Source of the DNA: Pinus tabuliformis
Lineage: Eukaryota; Streptophyta; Pinopsida; Pinales; Pinaceae
NCBI GenBank assembly: GCA_031772625.1
Contig: CM062820.1
Location: 1,078,183,369 to 1,078,247,368 of the forward strand
Length of the DNA: 64,000 nucleotides
Reading direction: 5' to 3'
The notes beneath the pieces are model-generated. The model searched no databases. It saw only the letters and a program-made list of their open reading frames with translations, and was not told where the DNA came from. The translations under genes were made by a program, and so were the position numbers. Below are positions 1 to 11,200 of this stretch, piece after piece (position 1 is the stretch's first letter; each line of letters starts with the position of its first letter).

Positions 1-353
1 CCAAAGTTACGACCCCGGGAAATTGATGTACCAATTTACCCAAACGGGGCCCACAATTTGGCGTTTCATCTTCTAGGGTTAGGTTTCGGTATGTGAAGGG
101 TTTTCCATTGTTTCTCAACAATAAATAGGCCTTCGAGCCTCATTGTAATACAGTTCAGAACAGTTTAGAGGCATGTAGCCATCACATCTCTTCTCAGAGA
201 TAAGCTACCATCGCCCTAGCTAGTTTATTGCCATTTCTGTTTGTAAGCATATGTCAGTATTTTCCATTAATGAAATGAAGTATTATTTCCGCTGCATCTT
301 TGTGTATATGGTTATCTCTGTAATTTGTTGCGTTCCTGCTTAAATCTGGATCA
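1..353 (+). repeat. Chromovirus-family LTR, 3' part, cut by window start
   Basis: This stretch matches, as reverse complement and with scattered differences, the two LTRs of the chromovirus at 26779-37231. Shared blocks include the CCCGGGAA region, the AATAAATAGGCC region, the polyadenylation-side stretch with TTAATGAAATGAAGTATT, and the end TTTAAATCTGGATCA. It ends in CA at 353. No primer binding site follows, so it is either a 3' LTR or a solo LTR in plus orientation; the missing left side prevents a choice. Confidence 0.85.
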
Positions 354-1057
354 CAAGCATATGAAAAAATGGAGCATGGAGAAAACTTGAGGAAATATCT
401 AAACAATAAGGCACAACAAAGGAACCACCATCATCATGAATGGAGAGAAGAACCATGAACGAAATTCAAAGAACATCATCACAAAGAAACCGACTCGACT
501 AGATGAAATAAATATCAAATAAGAAGTTGGACCAACCGACCGACCGACTCAACTGAAGGGATTAGAGATAAAGTCAGAAGTATCGACTATAAGAATTCAT
601 TCAACTCAGCCAATGAGAAAGATGAAAGAAAAAAATGTAAAAGTTGGGAGAATAAAAAAAATACATTCAACCATCAGGCCTCGTTTAATGAGACAATCAA
701 GTCACATTTTAAATCATGTGGTGTCACATTAAAGCCTAAATCTAAATCAATTGCCAAATCTATAAAGGTAATTGAGCCACATGCCTCGCATGATTCAACT
801 AATATGAAAAATATGAGAATTATTGTGACGATACAACTTCAATTATTAATATGAATGAATGAAGGAAATATTGAATACAAGACCAACAACTTATGGTGGA
901 AGTCTACTTCGTCTCTAGACATTTTTTATTTCCTTTGCTTCAAATGGTCATCAAAATGGAGCATCAATTCCTACAACAATTCATGAAGTGGCCAACATAG
1001 AAATGCTTACATTTTATAGGAAAATGAAGTAGGTGGTAAGACAAACTCATAAACATG
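354..1057. other. Unassigned AT-rich stretch, no gene seen
   Basis: No long frame, no retroelement motif and no RNA gene is visible. The stretch is A-rich on the plus strand and is probably old, decayed repeat DNA. Confidence 0.5.
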
Positions 1058-1062
1058 GAAAA

Positions 1063-1662
1063 TGTTAGAAAATTATATATTACAGAGTAATGGAACACAT
1101 AAAATATATTTTAGAAATATAAACAAAGAAAACACATAAAACAAGAGAGACACATATATACATGTTTCACCCAATTTGGGCTACGTCCACGGAGAAACAT
1201 CGAGTCCTTCCTTTTATATTATCCAGCAAACTGAAGAGATACAACCTACAGCAGATCCGCTGTAATTCCCTCTTCGCTCTCACACAATCTCCTTTCTCTT
1301 TCTCACTCAGAATATAGATCTACATAGACGCAATACAATTCCCTCATATATAGCAAGGGGTTGCTTTCTAGGGAAAAAGACCCTAAATTAAACATAACTT
1401 CTACCATCAGATCTCCACCTAATGAACAACCCAGATTGACTGTGAAATTACAACATTTTATAAGGCAATTTTACATCTATTTTTAGCTTCAGGGGCACTA
1501 CCCCCGATCCCCCGCTAGGGGGGGCTCCAAATAATCGTCATCGCCCCCCTAGACCCCCCTGGCGACATACATTTACCGGCAGCATTGCCACCACATTACG
1601 CACTGGGGTCCAATGCGGCGATACCTCTGAATAAAGAAGATAATTAGACTCCACACCTAATA
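1063..1662 (-). mobile_element. Solo LTR of the Copia family seen at 45306-50647
   Basis: Read on the minus strand, the sequence follows the 630-bp LTR of the Copia element at 45306: a GC-rich U3, the CTTTGTATGAGGG-type block, the CCCAAACTGGGTGAA block and the end TATATAATTTTCTAACA. On the plus strand it begins TGTTAGAAAATTATATA at 1063 and ends with a decayed copy of the LTR start (CCTAATA) at 1662. The pentamer GAAAA stands on both sides (1058-1062 and 1663-1667), as expected of a target duplication. No internal coding sequence is present, so LTR-LTR recombination removed the body. Confidence 0.85.
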
Positions 1663-1667
1663 GAAAA

Positions 1668-2109
1668 AGTATCGCTAATCAAGAAATGGTACCCACCTAA
1701 TATGGATTGGATCAATATATTATTTTTCATCCATATTGAGGCTTTTAGAATGGAAAATTTGCAGGAATTGGCATGTAGGATCATTTTTACTTGTGGTACC
1801 AACATCAAAAAATTTTAGGTGTAAAAATTTAGGATCCATTTTAAGGCATTCAATGATTTTTTTTATGGTTGCAACCTGACTACAAACCTAGATTCCATAA
1901 TCTACACATTGATATATTTCCAACAACACAAAATTACCTCAATCATATCTCATATGAGAAAGGTACACCTCTTGAAAGTTGAACTATCAAAGTCGACCAC
2001 CATGATTCAAGAGGATGCCATGTCAACCCTTGTTATCCATGGAAAAGAGGCTAGCCATGTGGTAACTATAAAGAATAATAAATAAGGGTCAATTTTTAAC
2101 TCATGTTCA
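1668..2109. other. Unassigned spacer, no gene seen
   Basis: AT-rich sequence between the solo LTR and the gag-only Copia element. No frame, RNA gene or known repeat is recognised. Confidence 0.5.
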
Positions 2110-3146
2110 TGTTGAAGAATGTAACTAGATTGAGTCTTCATAATTGTATTTGAGTCATAATGAAATTTATTTATTAAAAGAAAGAAAAATAAATTATTAT
2201 TATTATTATTGTGGCTTATTAAAGCATGGGTTTCATGCTTGAGTGATCATGTTTTACGTCAAAGTACCTATTAAAGACTTCTATGTTTTTTCTTGATTCA
2301 TTAGAGTCATTGTCCATTTATCGAGACCCTTCTTGGGCTTTTGAATCATTTAAAAAGAATTAATATTGAGTAAAATAAGTCATTTGTCACCTTCACACCA
2401 AGACAAAACTTACCTGATCAAGTTGAACTACATGAGCATAATTTGACCTCCAAAAATGAGTATATATACAAGAAGTTTGATTCATCTGGAAGAAACTCTC
2501 ACACAATTTCGATATCCAAGAAGAGGAAGCAAAAAAAGTGCGAAGTCGCAGAAGGAGGATATTTTCTCGTGAAGGAAAATCAAAGTTTTCTGGGTTGTCT
2601 CTCTCTCATATGTGTAGATTTACTGTAATTTTTATTGAGTTGAAATTCTACTACTAGGAAGTCCAAAATTATGGATTCTGTTGGGCTGAAGTTACTATTG
2701 GGTCAAAGTTACTGCTGTGTCGAAGTTACAGCTAGGTCGAAGTTCCTGCTAGATTGAAGTTACTGCTGGGTCAAAGTTCAGTTGTTGGGGAAGTCAAAAT
2801 TTTATTGTGGGAAGATCGAAGTGCTAGGTTGAAGTTATTTCTCGAAGGTTATCATCTGAAGAAGAAAGGAAGGGTTGACTTGGTGATTGGAGGAAGTCCA
2901 TCTCTAGGTCAAGGAATATTGGATCATCTCATGAAACTGTTAAAGGAAGAGTTGTTGACTAGGTTTTCCCCTAGATATGGGTCTTTCCCTAGCTATCCAC
3001 CTACATCTAGTGTCTGTGATCTTCGTGTTATTGTTTTGGTAATTCCTTGATGAACTAAAGTAAAATAAGAACATAAGAAAACATAATAATATCATAAGTA
3101 ATTATCAATATAAAGAAAGTATTTCTGCCTTTCTGATTTTTTAACA
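2110..3146 (+). repeat. 5' LTR of the gag-only Copia element
   Basis: Starts TGTTGAAG and ends TTTTTTAACA just before the primer binding site. It carries an (ATT)n run near 2190 and five copies of a 17-bp unit (GGGTCGAAGTTACTGCT type) at 2683-2767. The copy at 19191-20220 matches it along the whole length. Confidence 0.85.
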
Positions 3147-3158
3147 TAGTATCAGAGC
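3147..3158 (+). other. Primer binding site, initiator tRNA-Met type
   Basis: TAGTATCAGAGC immediately follows the 5' LTR. It differs by one base from the TGGTATCAGAGC used by most plant Copia elements to prime minus-strand DNA synthesis from initiator tRNA-Met. Confidence 0.8.
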
Positions 3159-3278
3159 TAAGGTGAAGAAGAATGAAAAAGGCACCTTGAAGATCTATTG
3201 AAAGGAGAATAAGGGGTTTTAATAAGTTTTCAAGGAGAAGGATCATATAAGAAGTCAAGCCTACCATCTTCAAGGAAA

Positions 3279-4121
3279 ATGTCTAACTCAATGAAGGTAG
3301 AAAACAAATTAGAAGGAACATCCAATTACAGGGCATGGAAAAAGAGGATAGATCTTGTCCTAGAGAAGAATAAAGTCTTGGATCTAGTCAAAGGAAAAGT
3401 AAAGAAGACTACAAATTAATCAAGTGATGCAGAAAACAAAAAGTTCATAGAAACAAAGATATTGGCCATGACACTAACGGTGGATGGAATAAAGGATAAA
3501 CTCATCCCATATACATCCAACATAGATTCTGCTCAAGATATGTATGAGGCATTATCCAAATTATTCACAATCAAGAATCTTGGTCAAATTGCAAGTCTTA
3601 AGAATGAACTAAGATCTATAAAGATGACAAAGGAAGACATTGTGGCATCCTTCTTTGTAAGGATAAGTAGAATCATAGATGAACTCCAGGAAATAAATGA
3701 GATAGTACCAGAAAAGGAGCTTGTAATCACCACACTTATAGGACTACCAACATCTTGGAGTGCCTTTTCATAAGGTCTCAATAGTTGGAAGGAAACTCCT
3801 ACATTCGAACAATTATGGAATTCTTGTAGTCAAGAAGAAGTTGGAATTTCTCTAGTAAGCAACAAAGAGAATGAAGAGGAGGAAGTTTCAAATGCCTATT
3901 CCGCTCATCAAAAGAACAAAGGAACCTTCAAGAAGTCTAAAAGTCCTAGAAGGAAGATAGACATATCAAATATTGAACGCTACAATTTTCACAAGTTGGG
4001 TCACTATAGAAGCGATTGTCCTGAGAATCTGAGAAATAAGAAGAGAGAAAGGGAATATGAAAATGTTGCTGATGAAGGACCACCAAAGAAGAACAATAAG
4101 GAAGAATCCAATGTCAAATAA
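3279..4121 (+). pseudogene. gag: Copia gag (UBN2-type), broken
   Basis: The first ATG after the primer binding site opens a frame that reads as a plant Copia gag polyprotein. The N-terminal 'LEGTSNYRAWKKRI' block is followed by the helical region with 'LIGLPTSWSAF', then a basic tail. In-frame stops occur at 3417-3419 and 3771-3773, and the frame ends at 4119-4121. The expected zinc knuckle is present as 'ERYNFHKLGHYRSDC'. Its two leading cysteines are gone, so nucleic-acid binding by this copy would be lost even if the stops were read through. Gag would normally form the virus-like particle in the cytoplasm. No pol follows, which fits a gag-only non-autonomous family rather than simple decay of a full element, although a deletion cannot be excluded. 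Confidence 0.85.
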
Positions 4122-4851
4122 TTATTTTCTAGGGACTCTATCCTTCTACTCTAAAGTTTTGAATTATTTTCCTTTATGCTTTGTTTTTTAGCACTTGTAG
4201 GTTTAACATACTTTGGAAAAAAAAAATTGAATTGTTTTGTTAAAGTTATAGGTATCCCTCGAGATTGCATTAAGAGGGAGCCCTCACCATTTTTCCAAAG
4301 ATAAGTATCTTACTCCTTGTATTATCTTTCATATTTGGTTTTCATTTGTTTATCAAGATGTGTTTATACTAGATGCTAATAACGTTTATTTTTATATTTT
4401 CTTTGTTTACAAAAATATTGTTGATATGCTCAAGGGCTATGGAGAATATCTCATAAGAAAAATAATCGGAATTGATGTCCTATAAGGTTTGTCTAAAAAA
4501 ATACTCAAATGTATATTTTAGACCATAATTTTTGTTCTTTTCATGATAAAGGTATATTCATTTAAATCTGCTTGACATTACTAACAAGTGTTATGTCTAG
4601 GACCTTTGAATCATAAAGAATCTTATTTTTGTAATTAATCATTAGACTAAATATATCCTCATTAAAAACATAATCTTTGTGGAACCCTAAAAGGTTCTCT
4701 ATCAAATCCTAACCTAAGGGTATGCTAATGTGAAAAACTCTAGTCTACTTAGGGATATTGATGAATCTAGAAACTACTATTCTTTTGATGTTTGGGGTTT
4801 TGATGGTAATGTCATATTTGGAGTTTTAGTATTAGTATGGAAACCACAGTC
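4122..4851. other. Non-coding internal region of the gag-only Copia element (left part)
   Basis: AT-rich sequence with no pol motif in any frame. It runs up to the Gypsy insertion point and continues at 17427. A block near 4790 (TTTGGGGTTTTGATGGTAATG) resembles the sequence just beyond the insertion at 17429, so the target region already held a short internal duplication. Confidence 0.6.
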
Positions 4852-6094
4852 TGTTAGGTTCCCATTTTGTCTATTTTTGATTGTATATTTTGCCATTGAA
4901 TTACCCTCTTCAACCTTTAAGTGAAAGCCTTTGCTAGGTGTTTTGGCTTAATCACTCCAAATGGTACAGAATAACTTTCCTCATTACTACATGTTTAATT
5001 ATTTAACACGTAATCATGCTATCTTTATAATTATTTCCTGAAGTTGATTAAAGTGTTGACTAATTGCTGAAACTGCCTAACTGGCAGGATCACATTCTGT
5101 CGTTGCTGAAACAGCGCAAACAGCGCAAACTGTGAAGCTGAAACAACAAGAACAGCATGAACCTTGATGCTGAAACACCACGAACAGCATGCGCATTTTT
5201 AGGAACAGTTGGGATTTGCGTAACAAATCTGCATCGGCAAAAGAGTCTAACCGATTACTATATTGGTCATAATGATCATGATCCTCATGGCTGTAACAAT
5301 ATTTTGTTATCAAAAACTGGCTTCCTTATTTTTGGTACAAAAGGGTTGAAACCGAATGTATGGAAATTTGTTGTAATAGATGTCTCCTCTATAAAGAGGA
5401 GACATCTACATTAGAGGGGGGGGGTAACAACTGGTAATACAGAACTTGTAGTGAAGGGATGAGACTGAATCTCTTTCTGTAATATGGTTTATTGGCAGAT
5501 GAATACAATTCTGTTCTGAGCATTTTATTTTAATTCCTGTGTTCTGGGGAATCTTGTGAGAGGGACAGGGCCCACCTTCATCACAAGATTCACCCATCTT
5601 CTTTCTGTTGTGTGGTGTGTGTGTGTGTGATTTCTATTTACATTACAATTACTGCTTCTAATGATATTTACTTTTGCTGAAACTCTGTTTTCCTTTTAGT
5701 TGATTACTGTTGTATATGAAGACCTCACCGGTGATTAGGATTCACAGAGTGTATGCGTGAACTGGCCAACAGAGGCAGGTGCTGAAAGTCCTTACTCTGA
5801 GGATAGGGTCCTGATCCTTTGTTGCAGGATAACCATCACTTCCTTTTGCAGACTTGTTTCTTTTAAGATACTTGTTCTTACTCCATTTCCTGCAATAGGC
5901 TGTAACTACTAGAACTGCTGTAACACAGAGTATGGATTTCATAAGATAGTAGATTGTTTATACTACAACTTTTAATACCATTAAGATTGAGTAGATATAG
6001 TACGTAGTCACCTTTGGAATAATCAGACTTTCCCGGATTGATAATTAATGTGGCACTCGACTGTTTTATCATTAAACAATTAAAGTGACCAACA
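4852..6094 (+). repeat. 5' LTR of the Athila/Tat-branch element
   Basis: TG...CA ends, the same length as the 3' LTR at 16179-17421. It holds a perfect hairpin around a TATA box at 5377-5408, a G run at 5415-5423, and a (GT)n run near 5610. It ends CCAACA at 6094, directly before the primer binding site. Confidence 0.95.
5377..5408 (+). promoter_or_regulatory. TATA box inside a 14-bp perfect hairpin
   Basis: TAGATGTCTCCTCT at 5377-5390 is the exact reverse complement of 5395-5408, with only ATAA between them. The core promoter TATAAAG (5390-5396) therefore straddles the loop and the right arm. A G run and TAACAAC follow about 25 bases downstream, a plausible start-site region. The 3' LTR copy (16704-16735) keeps the structure with one mismatch and reads TATAAAAA. 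Confidence 0.75.
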
Positions 6095-6097
6095 TTT

Positions 6098-6115
6098 TGG
6101 CGCCGTTGTCGGGGA
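6098..6115 (+). other. Primer binding site, tRNA-Asp type
   Basis: TGGCGCCGTTGTCGGGGA lies three bases after the 5' LTR. It is complementary, with one difference, to the 3' end expected of plant tRNA-Asp, the primer typical of Athila-like elements. Confidence 0.85.
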
Positions 6116-6172
6116 AGGCGACTAAAGATTTTAAGGGTATTAACATTTTTTCTCTTTAGGAATGCAAGATGC

Positions 6173-8014
6173 ATGAGAGGACGCAAGAAGGTTAACCATT
6201 CAGGCGGCAAAGGCAAGGGAGGAGGAAGAAAAACTTTTATTGACGATATTATTTCAAAAGCTGAGACATCCCAGAGGTTAAGCTCTCAGAGGCCACAGAT
6301 CCAACACTCTTCCCAGACAGATTTTCAGACAGAGGAAGTAGTGGGGCCAGAGAGGGTCATAGGATTATCAGAATATACTGAGGAACCGGTGGAAGAAGAT
6401 GAACGATCAGTGGAAGAACCAATAGAGGAAGTTAAGGTGGAGGAACCAGTACAAGACATTGAGATTCCAACAGAAAATTCTGAAGACCGGGCAAGCGCAT
6501 CAGGAAAACAACCAATGGAGGATAACAATGAAGGACTTTTCGGTGGAGGTCGCAGAATAGAGGGAAGGGGAGAAAATTCTCTCTCCACCCTGGAATTCCC
6601 CATTGGAGATCTCCCCAGAGGAGCAACTCCTATGAAGAATATCCCACTTTCGGCATTACCCAATTTCCATGGGTTATCCACAGAAGATCCTGATGAATTT
6701 CTTTTTGAATTTGATATACTGTGTAGAAGCTATGACTATGTTAATTCTGCTCAGAAATTAAAATTGTTTCCAGCCACATTAAAAGGGAACGCATTAAGAT
6801 GGTTCATGAGCTTGGGAGCTCATGTGATTACAACATGGGACCAGATGAAGGAGAAATTTTTGGCTAAATACCAAGATTATTGTCGAACAAGAGAAAGGAA
6901 GGAAGAATTATTCAAGATGACTCAGAAGGAGGACGAGAGTCTGGAAGATTTCATGGAAAGGCTACAATATAACTTACAGCGATCTGATCATCCTGATATG
7001 AGTAAGGATATTCTCAAGTCAATACTACTAAGAGGGGTACGAGATGATTGTTTAGATATGTTAAATATGCTTGGAAAAGGAGACATATCTAAGGAATCCT
7101 ATGATGAGATTATCAATCTCTGTAAAAGATGTTCGAGAGGAGCAGCAAGCAGACCAAAAAGCAAGGACAGTACATACTCAAGGGTCCAGAAATCAGCAAG
7201 TGGAGGAGCAACACGGGCCGAAATAGGTAACTTACTTGAAGAATTTAAAACTGAAATGTTAAGCTCTTTTGCTTCACAAATTGATACCTTGCAGGTTAGA
7301 AAGAAGCAGGCAGAAGCAGAAGCTGCTCTGGCTATTTTCTGTTCTAAATGCAGGGAGAAACACCCACTAAGGGAATGCCCCCTGGACAAGGTACCGATCT
7401 GCACTATTTGTGAAAAGGACCATGAGACTCAACAATGCCCTTCTTTGCCAGGAATAAAGGCAGCACTACAGCCAACTGAAGAAGAGGCTGAAGCAGTGTA
7501 CCTCCTCACACAGAGAAGACAATGGCAACCACGAGGACCAGGTACGAATTCTAACATGTCGTTTAATCATTGGAATAATCATCCTCCTTTTCAAACAAAT
7601 TACCCACCCTTCAACCAAATGCAGTACCCACACCTTAATCAAATGAATTTTCCACCCATGCAGCAACCAAGCCCTCCTTTTGTCGATCCTATGATGTGGA
7701 ATCCCTGGCCTTTACAGCAACCCTATCAATGGAACCCAAATTGGACAGCTCCACAGATCCCATTTCCAAACCAATTACCTCAGTATCAGCAATCTCTCTC
7801 CTTACCATCAAATGCCCCACCTAATAATCAGACAATAAGACCTCAACTGCCTGTGCAACCTAACCCCAACCCGAATAATAATAAAGCTCTGCAAGTAATT
7901 GATGTTCAAAACCAATTGGTTTCCCCTCTGCAATGCAATGACATTCATTTACGCTCAGGAAGAATACTTGAACCCATTATTGATGACATCACTTCTGATT
8001 CTGATAAAGAATAA
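6173..8014 (+). CDS. gag: Gag polyprotein, Athila/Tat-branch
   Basis: An uninterrupted 613-residue frame. Residues 1-60 are basic and may bind RNA; 60-130 are very acidic with repeated E-E-P units. A retrotransposon gag (capsid) domain spans about 155-300, with 'LFPATLKGNALRWF' and 'FMERLQYNLQRS' as its recognisable helices. Two zinc knuckles of CX2CX3HX4C form follow near 391 (C-S-K-C...H...C) and 411 (C-T-I-C...H...C), then a proline/glutamine/asparagine-rich tail. Gag should assemble the particle and package the element RNA. The start at 6173 is the ATG in front of the basic N-terminus. The frame ends at TAA 8012-8014, but the reading continues in the same frame to about 8280 with family-typical sequence ('IPLLHALRDVPIYA'), so the stop is either a mutation or a readthrough site between gag and pol. 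Confidence 0.9.
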   Translation: MRGRKKVNHSGGKGKGGGRKTFIDDIISKAETSQRLSSQRPQIQHSSQTDFQTEEVVGPERVIGLSEYTEEPVEEDERSVEEPIEEVKVEEPVQDIEIPTENSEDRASASGKQPMEDNNEGLFGGGRRIEGRGENSLSTLEFPIGDLPRGATPMKNIPLSALPNFHGLSTEDPDEFLFEFDILCRSYDYVNSAQKLKLFPATLKGNALRWFMSLGAHVITTWDQMKEKFLAKYQDYCRTRERKEELFKMTQKEDESLEDFMERLQYNLQRSDHPDMSKDILKSILLRGVRDDCLDMLNMLGKGDISKESYDEIINLCKRCSRGAASRPKSKDSTYSRVQKSASGGATRAEIGNLLEEFKTEMLSSFASQIDTLQVRKKQAEAEAALAIFCSKCREKHPLRECPLDKVPICTICEKDHETQQCPSLPGIKAALQPTEEEAEAVYLLTQRRQWQPRGPGTNSNMSFNHWNNHPPFQTNYPPFNQMQYPHLNQMNFPPMQQPSPPFVDPMMWNPWPLQQPYQWNPNWTAPQIPFPNQLPQYQQSLSLPSNAPPNNQTIRPQLPVQPNPNPNNNKALQVIDVQNQLVSPLQCNDIHLRSGRILEPIIDDITSDSDKE

Positions 8015-8234
8015 ATCGGAAAAGAAAAGTCATCTAATGCTGAAACAGTTGGATCATCTTCTAATGACAATGCTGAAACAGTTGGAACATCCTCTAAAAA
8101 GACTGCTGAAGCAGTAGAGCCACCATTCCCTGAATGTTTGGCTCTTACCAAAACACTTGAGCCACCTGCTTTTAATTTGTTAGGAGAACTGCAGAATTTA
8201 TATGTTAAAATTCCACTCTTACACGCACTAAGAG

Positions 8235-11200
8235 ATGTACCGATTTATGCTAGAACTGTTAGAGATATTTGTATCTGGGAGAAAAGCTAAAGACCCCCTC
8301 ATAGTTCATGTGATGGGTGATCTAGCTGCTCTAATGTCAGAAAAAAATCCCCCTGTGAAATATGGTGACCCTGGTCACCCTACATTCACAGTTCAGGTTG
8401 GTAAAACCTTTGTTTCTAAAGTTCTGGTAGATCTGGGTGCTGCAATAAACATCATGACACTTGAAACAACACAGTTATTGCAGTTAAAAATTTTTATTAG
8501 GGAAACCCCAACCATTCTAGAGCTGGCTGACCGCTCCACAATCAAACCTGAAGGAGTCGTCGAAGACCTGATAATTTCAGTCGAATCTTGGAACTACCCA
8601 GCTGATTTTGTGGTGTTACAAACCAAAAATAAGTTGGGGGGTCATCCATTGATTTTAGGGAGACACTGGCTGGCTACAACAGATGCCTTTATTAGTTGTA
8701 GGTCAGGGTCAATGACAATTTCTAATGGATGTGAAACCAAGCAGCTTACTCTGTACCCTCATGCCACACCTATGATTAATAATGATAATTCAGTATGGTT
8801 AGATTATGAGGATGATGAGACTCAACCCATTTTGACTGTCGGACAAGCCCTAACTTTTAAAGATTCAACCGAAGATGAATTAATTAGTAGTTTTATTTCT
8901 GAACCTTCTTCGGTTAACTCTGAAATACATGATCACTTGACTTCAATCTTGGAATCTGAATCACAGCAGAATCTTAAAACTGAAGACTTATCTCAGACAT
9001 CAGCTGGCACCCCCTCCAAAAGTATAGCAGTTGAAATCGAGCCTGGCAAAACATTAAATATAAACCCTAACTTAATAGATGTTGAAATACAACAGTTAAT
9101 GAAGCTACTCCACGAGAATAAACAAGAATTCACATGGGATTACACAGATATGAAGGGAATTTCTTCTGAATTATGTACTCAACGAATTTATATTAAAGAA
9201 GGATCTCGCCCAGTCTGCCAACCCGAACGACGAATGAATCCCAATTTAAGGGAAATTGTGAAAGAAGAACTTCAAAAACTGTTGAATGCAGGATTCATAT
9301 ATCCTATATCTGATAGTGAATGGGTTTCACCATTAGTGATAGTACCTAAGAAAAATGGAAAATGGAGAGTGTGTGTGGACTATAGAGCTTTGAATAAGGC
9401 TACTCAGAAAGATCATTTTCCCTTACCATTTATTGATCAGGTGCTAGATAATTTGGCAGGTAAGAGATTCTTTTCATTTTTGGATGGATTTACTGGTTAT
9501 AATGAGATCAAGATTGCACCCCAAGATCAAGACAAGACCACTTTTACTAGTCCTTGGGGAACTTTTGCCTATAAAGTTCTTCCATTTGGACTATGTAATG
9601 CCCCAGCAACATTTCAAAGGGCGGTGATAGGAATTTTTTCTAATATGCTTAATGATTCCTTAGAAATATTTATGGATGACTTTACTCCTTATGGTGTGAC
9701 TTTTGAAGATGCCTTACAAAATCTTGAAAAAGTACTTAAACGGTGTATAGAAGCACATCTTGCCTTAAGTACTGAAAAATGTCATATGATGATGAATCAA
9801 GGTATTGTTTTGGGACACTTCATTTCATTCCTAGGAATTCAAGTTGATCCAGCTAAGGTACAAGTAATTCAGACTCTGCCTGTCCCGAAAACACAAACTG
9901 ATGTAAGAAGTTTTTTAGGACATGCTGGATATTATAGAAGATTTATCAAGGATTTTTCTAAAATAGCTTCCCCTTTGTTTGTGTTACTTATGAAAAATGC
10001 TGAATTTAAGTGGATTGATGATTGTCAAAAAGCATTTAATGAACTTAAACATCAATTGTCTATAGCTCCTATTTTAAGAGGACCTGATTGGGCACTTCCC
10101 TTTTATATATCCTCTGATGCTTCAGACACTGCAATAGGAGCTGTCTTAGGTCAAGAAGAAAACAATCTTCCCTATGCTATCTATTTTATTAGTAAAAATA
10201 TGACTCCTGCTGAACTTAATTATACAGTCACTGAGAAAGAATTTTTAGCAGTTATTTATGCTATTAACAAGTTTCGACATTATATTACTGGTTACACTAC
10301 TTTTGTGCATACTGATCACTCGGCCATTAAATATTTAATGAACAAATCAGTTACAAATGCTCGAGTTACCAGATGGTTATTATTATTACAAGAATTTGAT
10401 ATCACAATTGTAGATCGACCAGGTAAAGAAAATGTAGTTGCTGATTTTCTTTCTCGGTTAAAGACTGATGAAAATATTCCAGTAGATGATTCTTTTCTTG
10501 ATGAATATTTATTTGCAGTATCTGCTCACTCACCTTGGTATGCAGACATTGCCAATTACTTAGTTGCAGGAAAACTACCATCACACCTATCGCACAGAGA
10601 GAAAAGAAAGATCGTTCAGCAAAGTGCTAGGTACAACTGGATAAGTGGGTGTCTCTTTCACACAGGACTCGATCAGGAAATTCGAAGATGCATCAGAGAA
10701 GATGAATTTTATGATATATTGAAGGCTTGCCACGATGGCCCTTGTGGAGGGCATTTTGCAGATAAAAGAACAGCACACAAGGTTCTCAGAATGGGTTACT
10801 ATTGGCCCTCACTTTTTAAGGATGCAAAGAAATATGTTAGGGCCTGTGATAGCTGTCAGAGAATGGGCCAGCCTAATCACAGGGATGAAATGCCACTTAA
10901 CCCCCAGGTAATACTTGAACCTTTTGAAAGATGGGCACTAGATTTTATAGGTCCCATCAATCCTCCATCCAATCAAAGAGTCTATATACTGGTTTGCACA
11001 AATTATATGACTAAGTGGGTAGAAGCTAAGGCACTTATCAAAGCTAATGAAGAATCAGTATTAACTTTTCTATTTGAAGAAATCTTTGTTAGGTTTGGTT
11101 TGCCTAGAGAACTAGTCACAGATGGAGGACCTCCTTTTAATTCTCATGGCTTCAAAGATATACTTCAAAAATATCACATTAAGCATAAGATGACTACACC

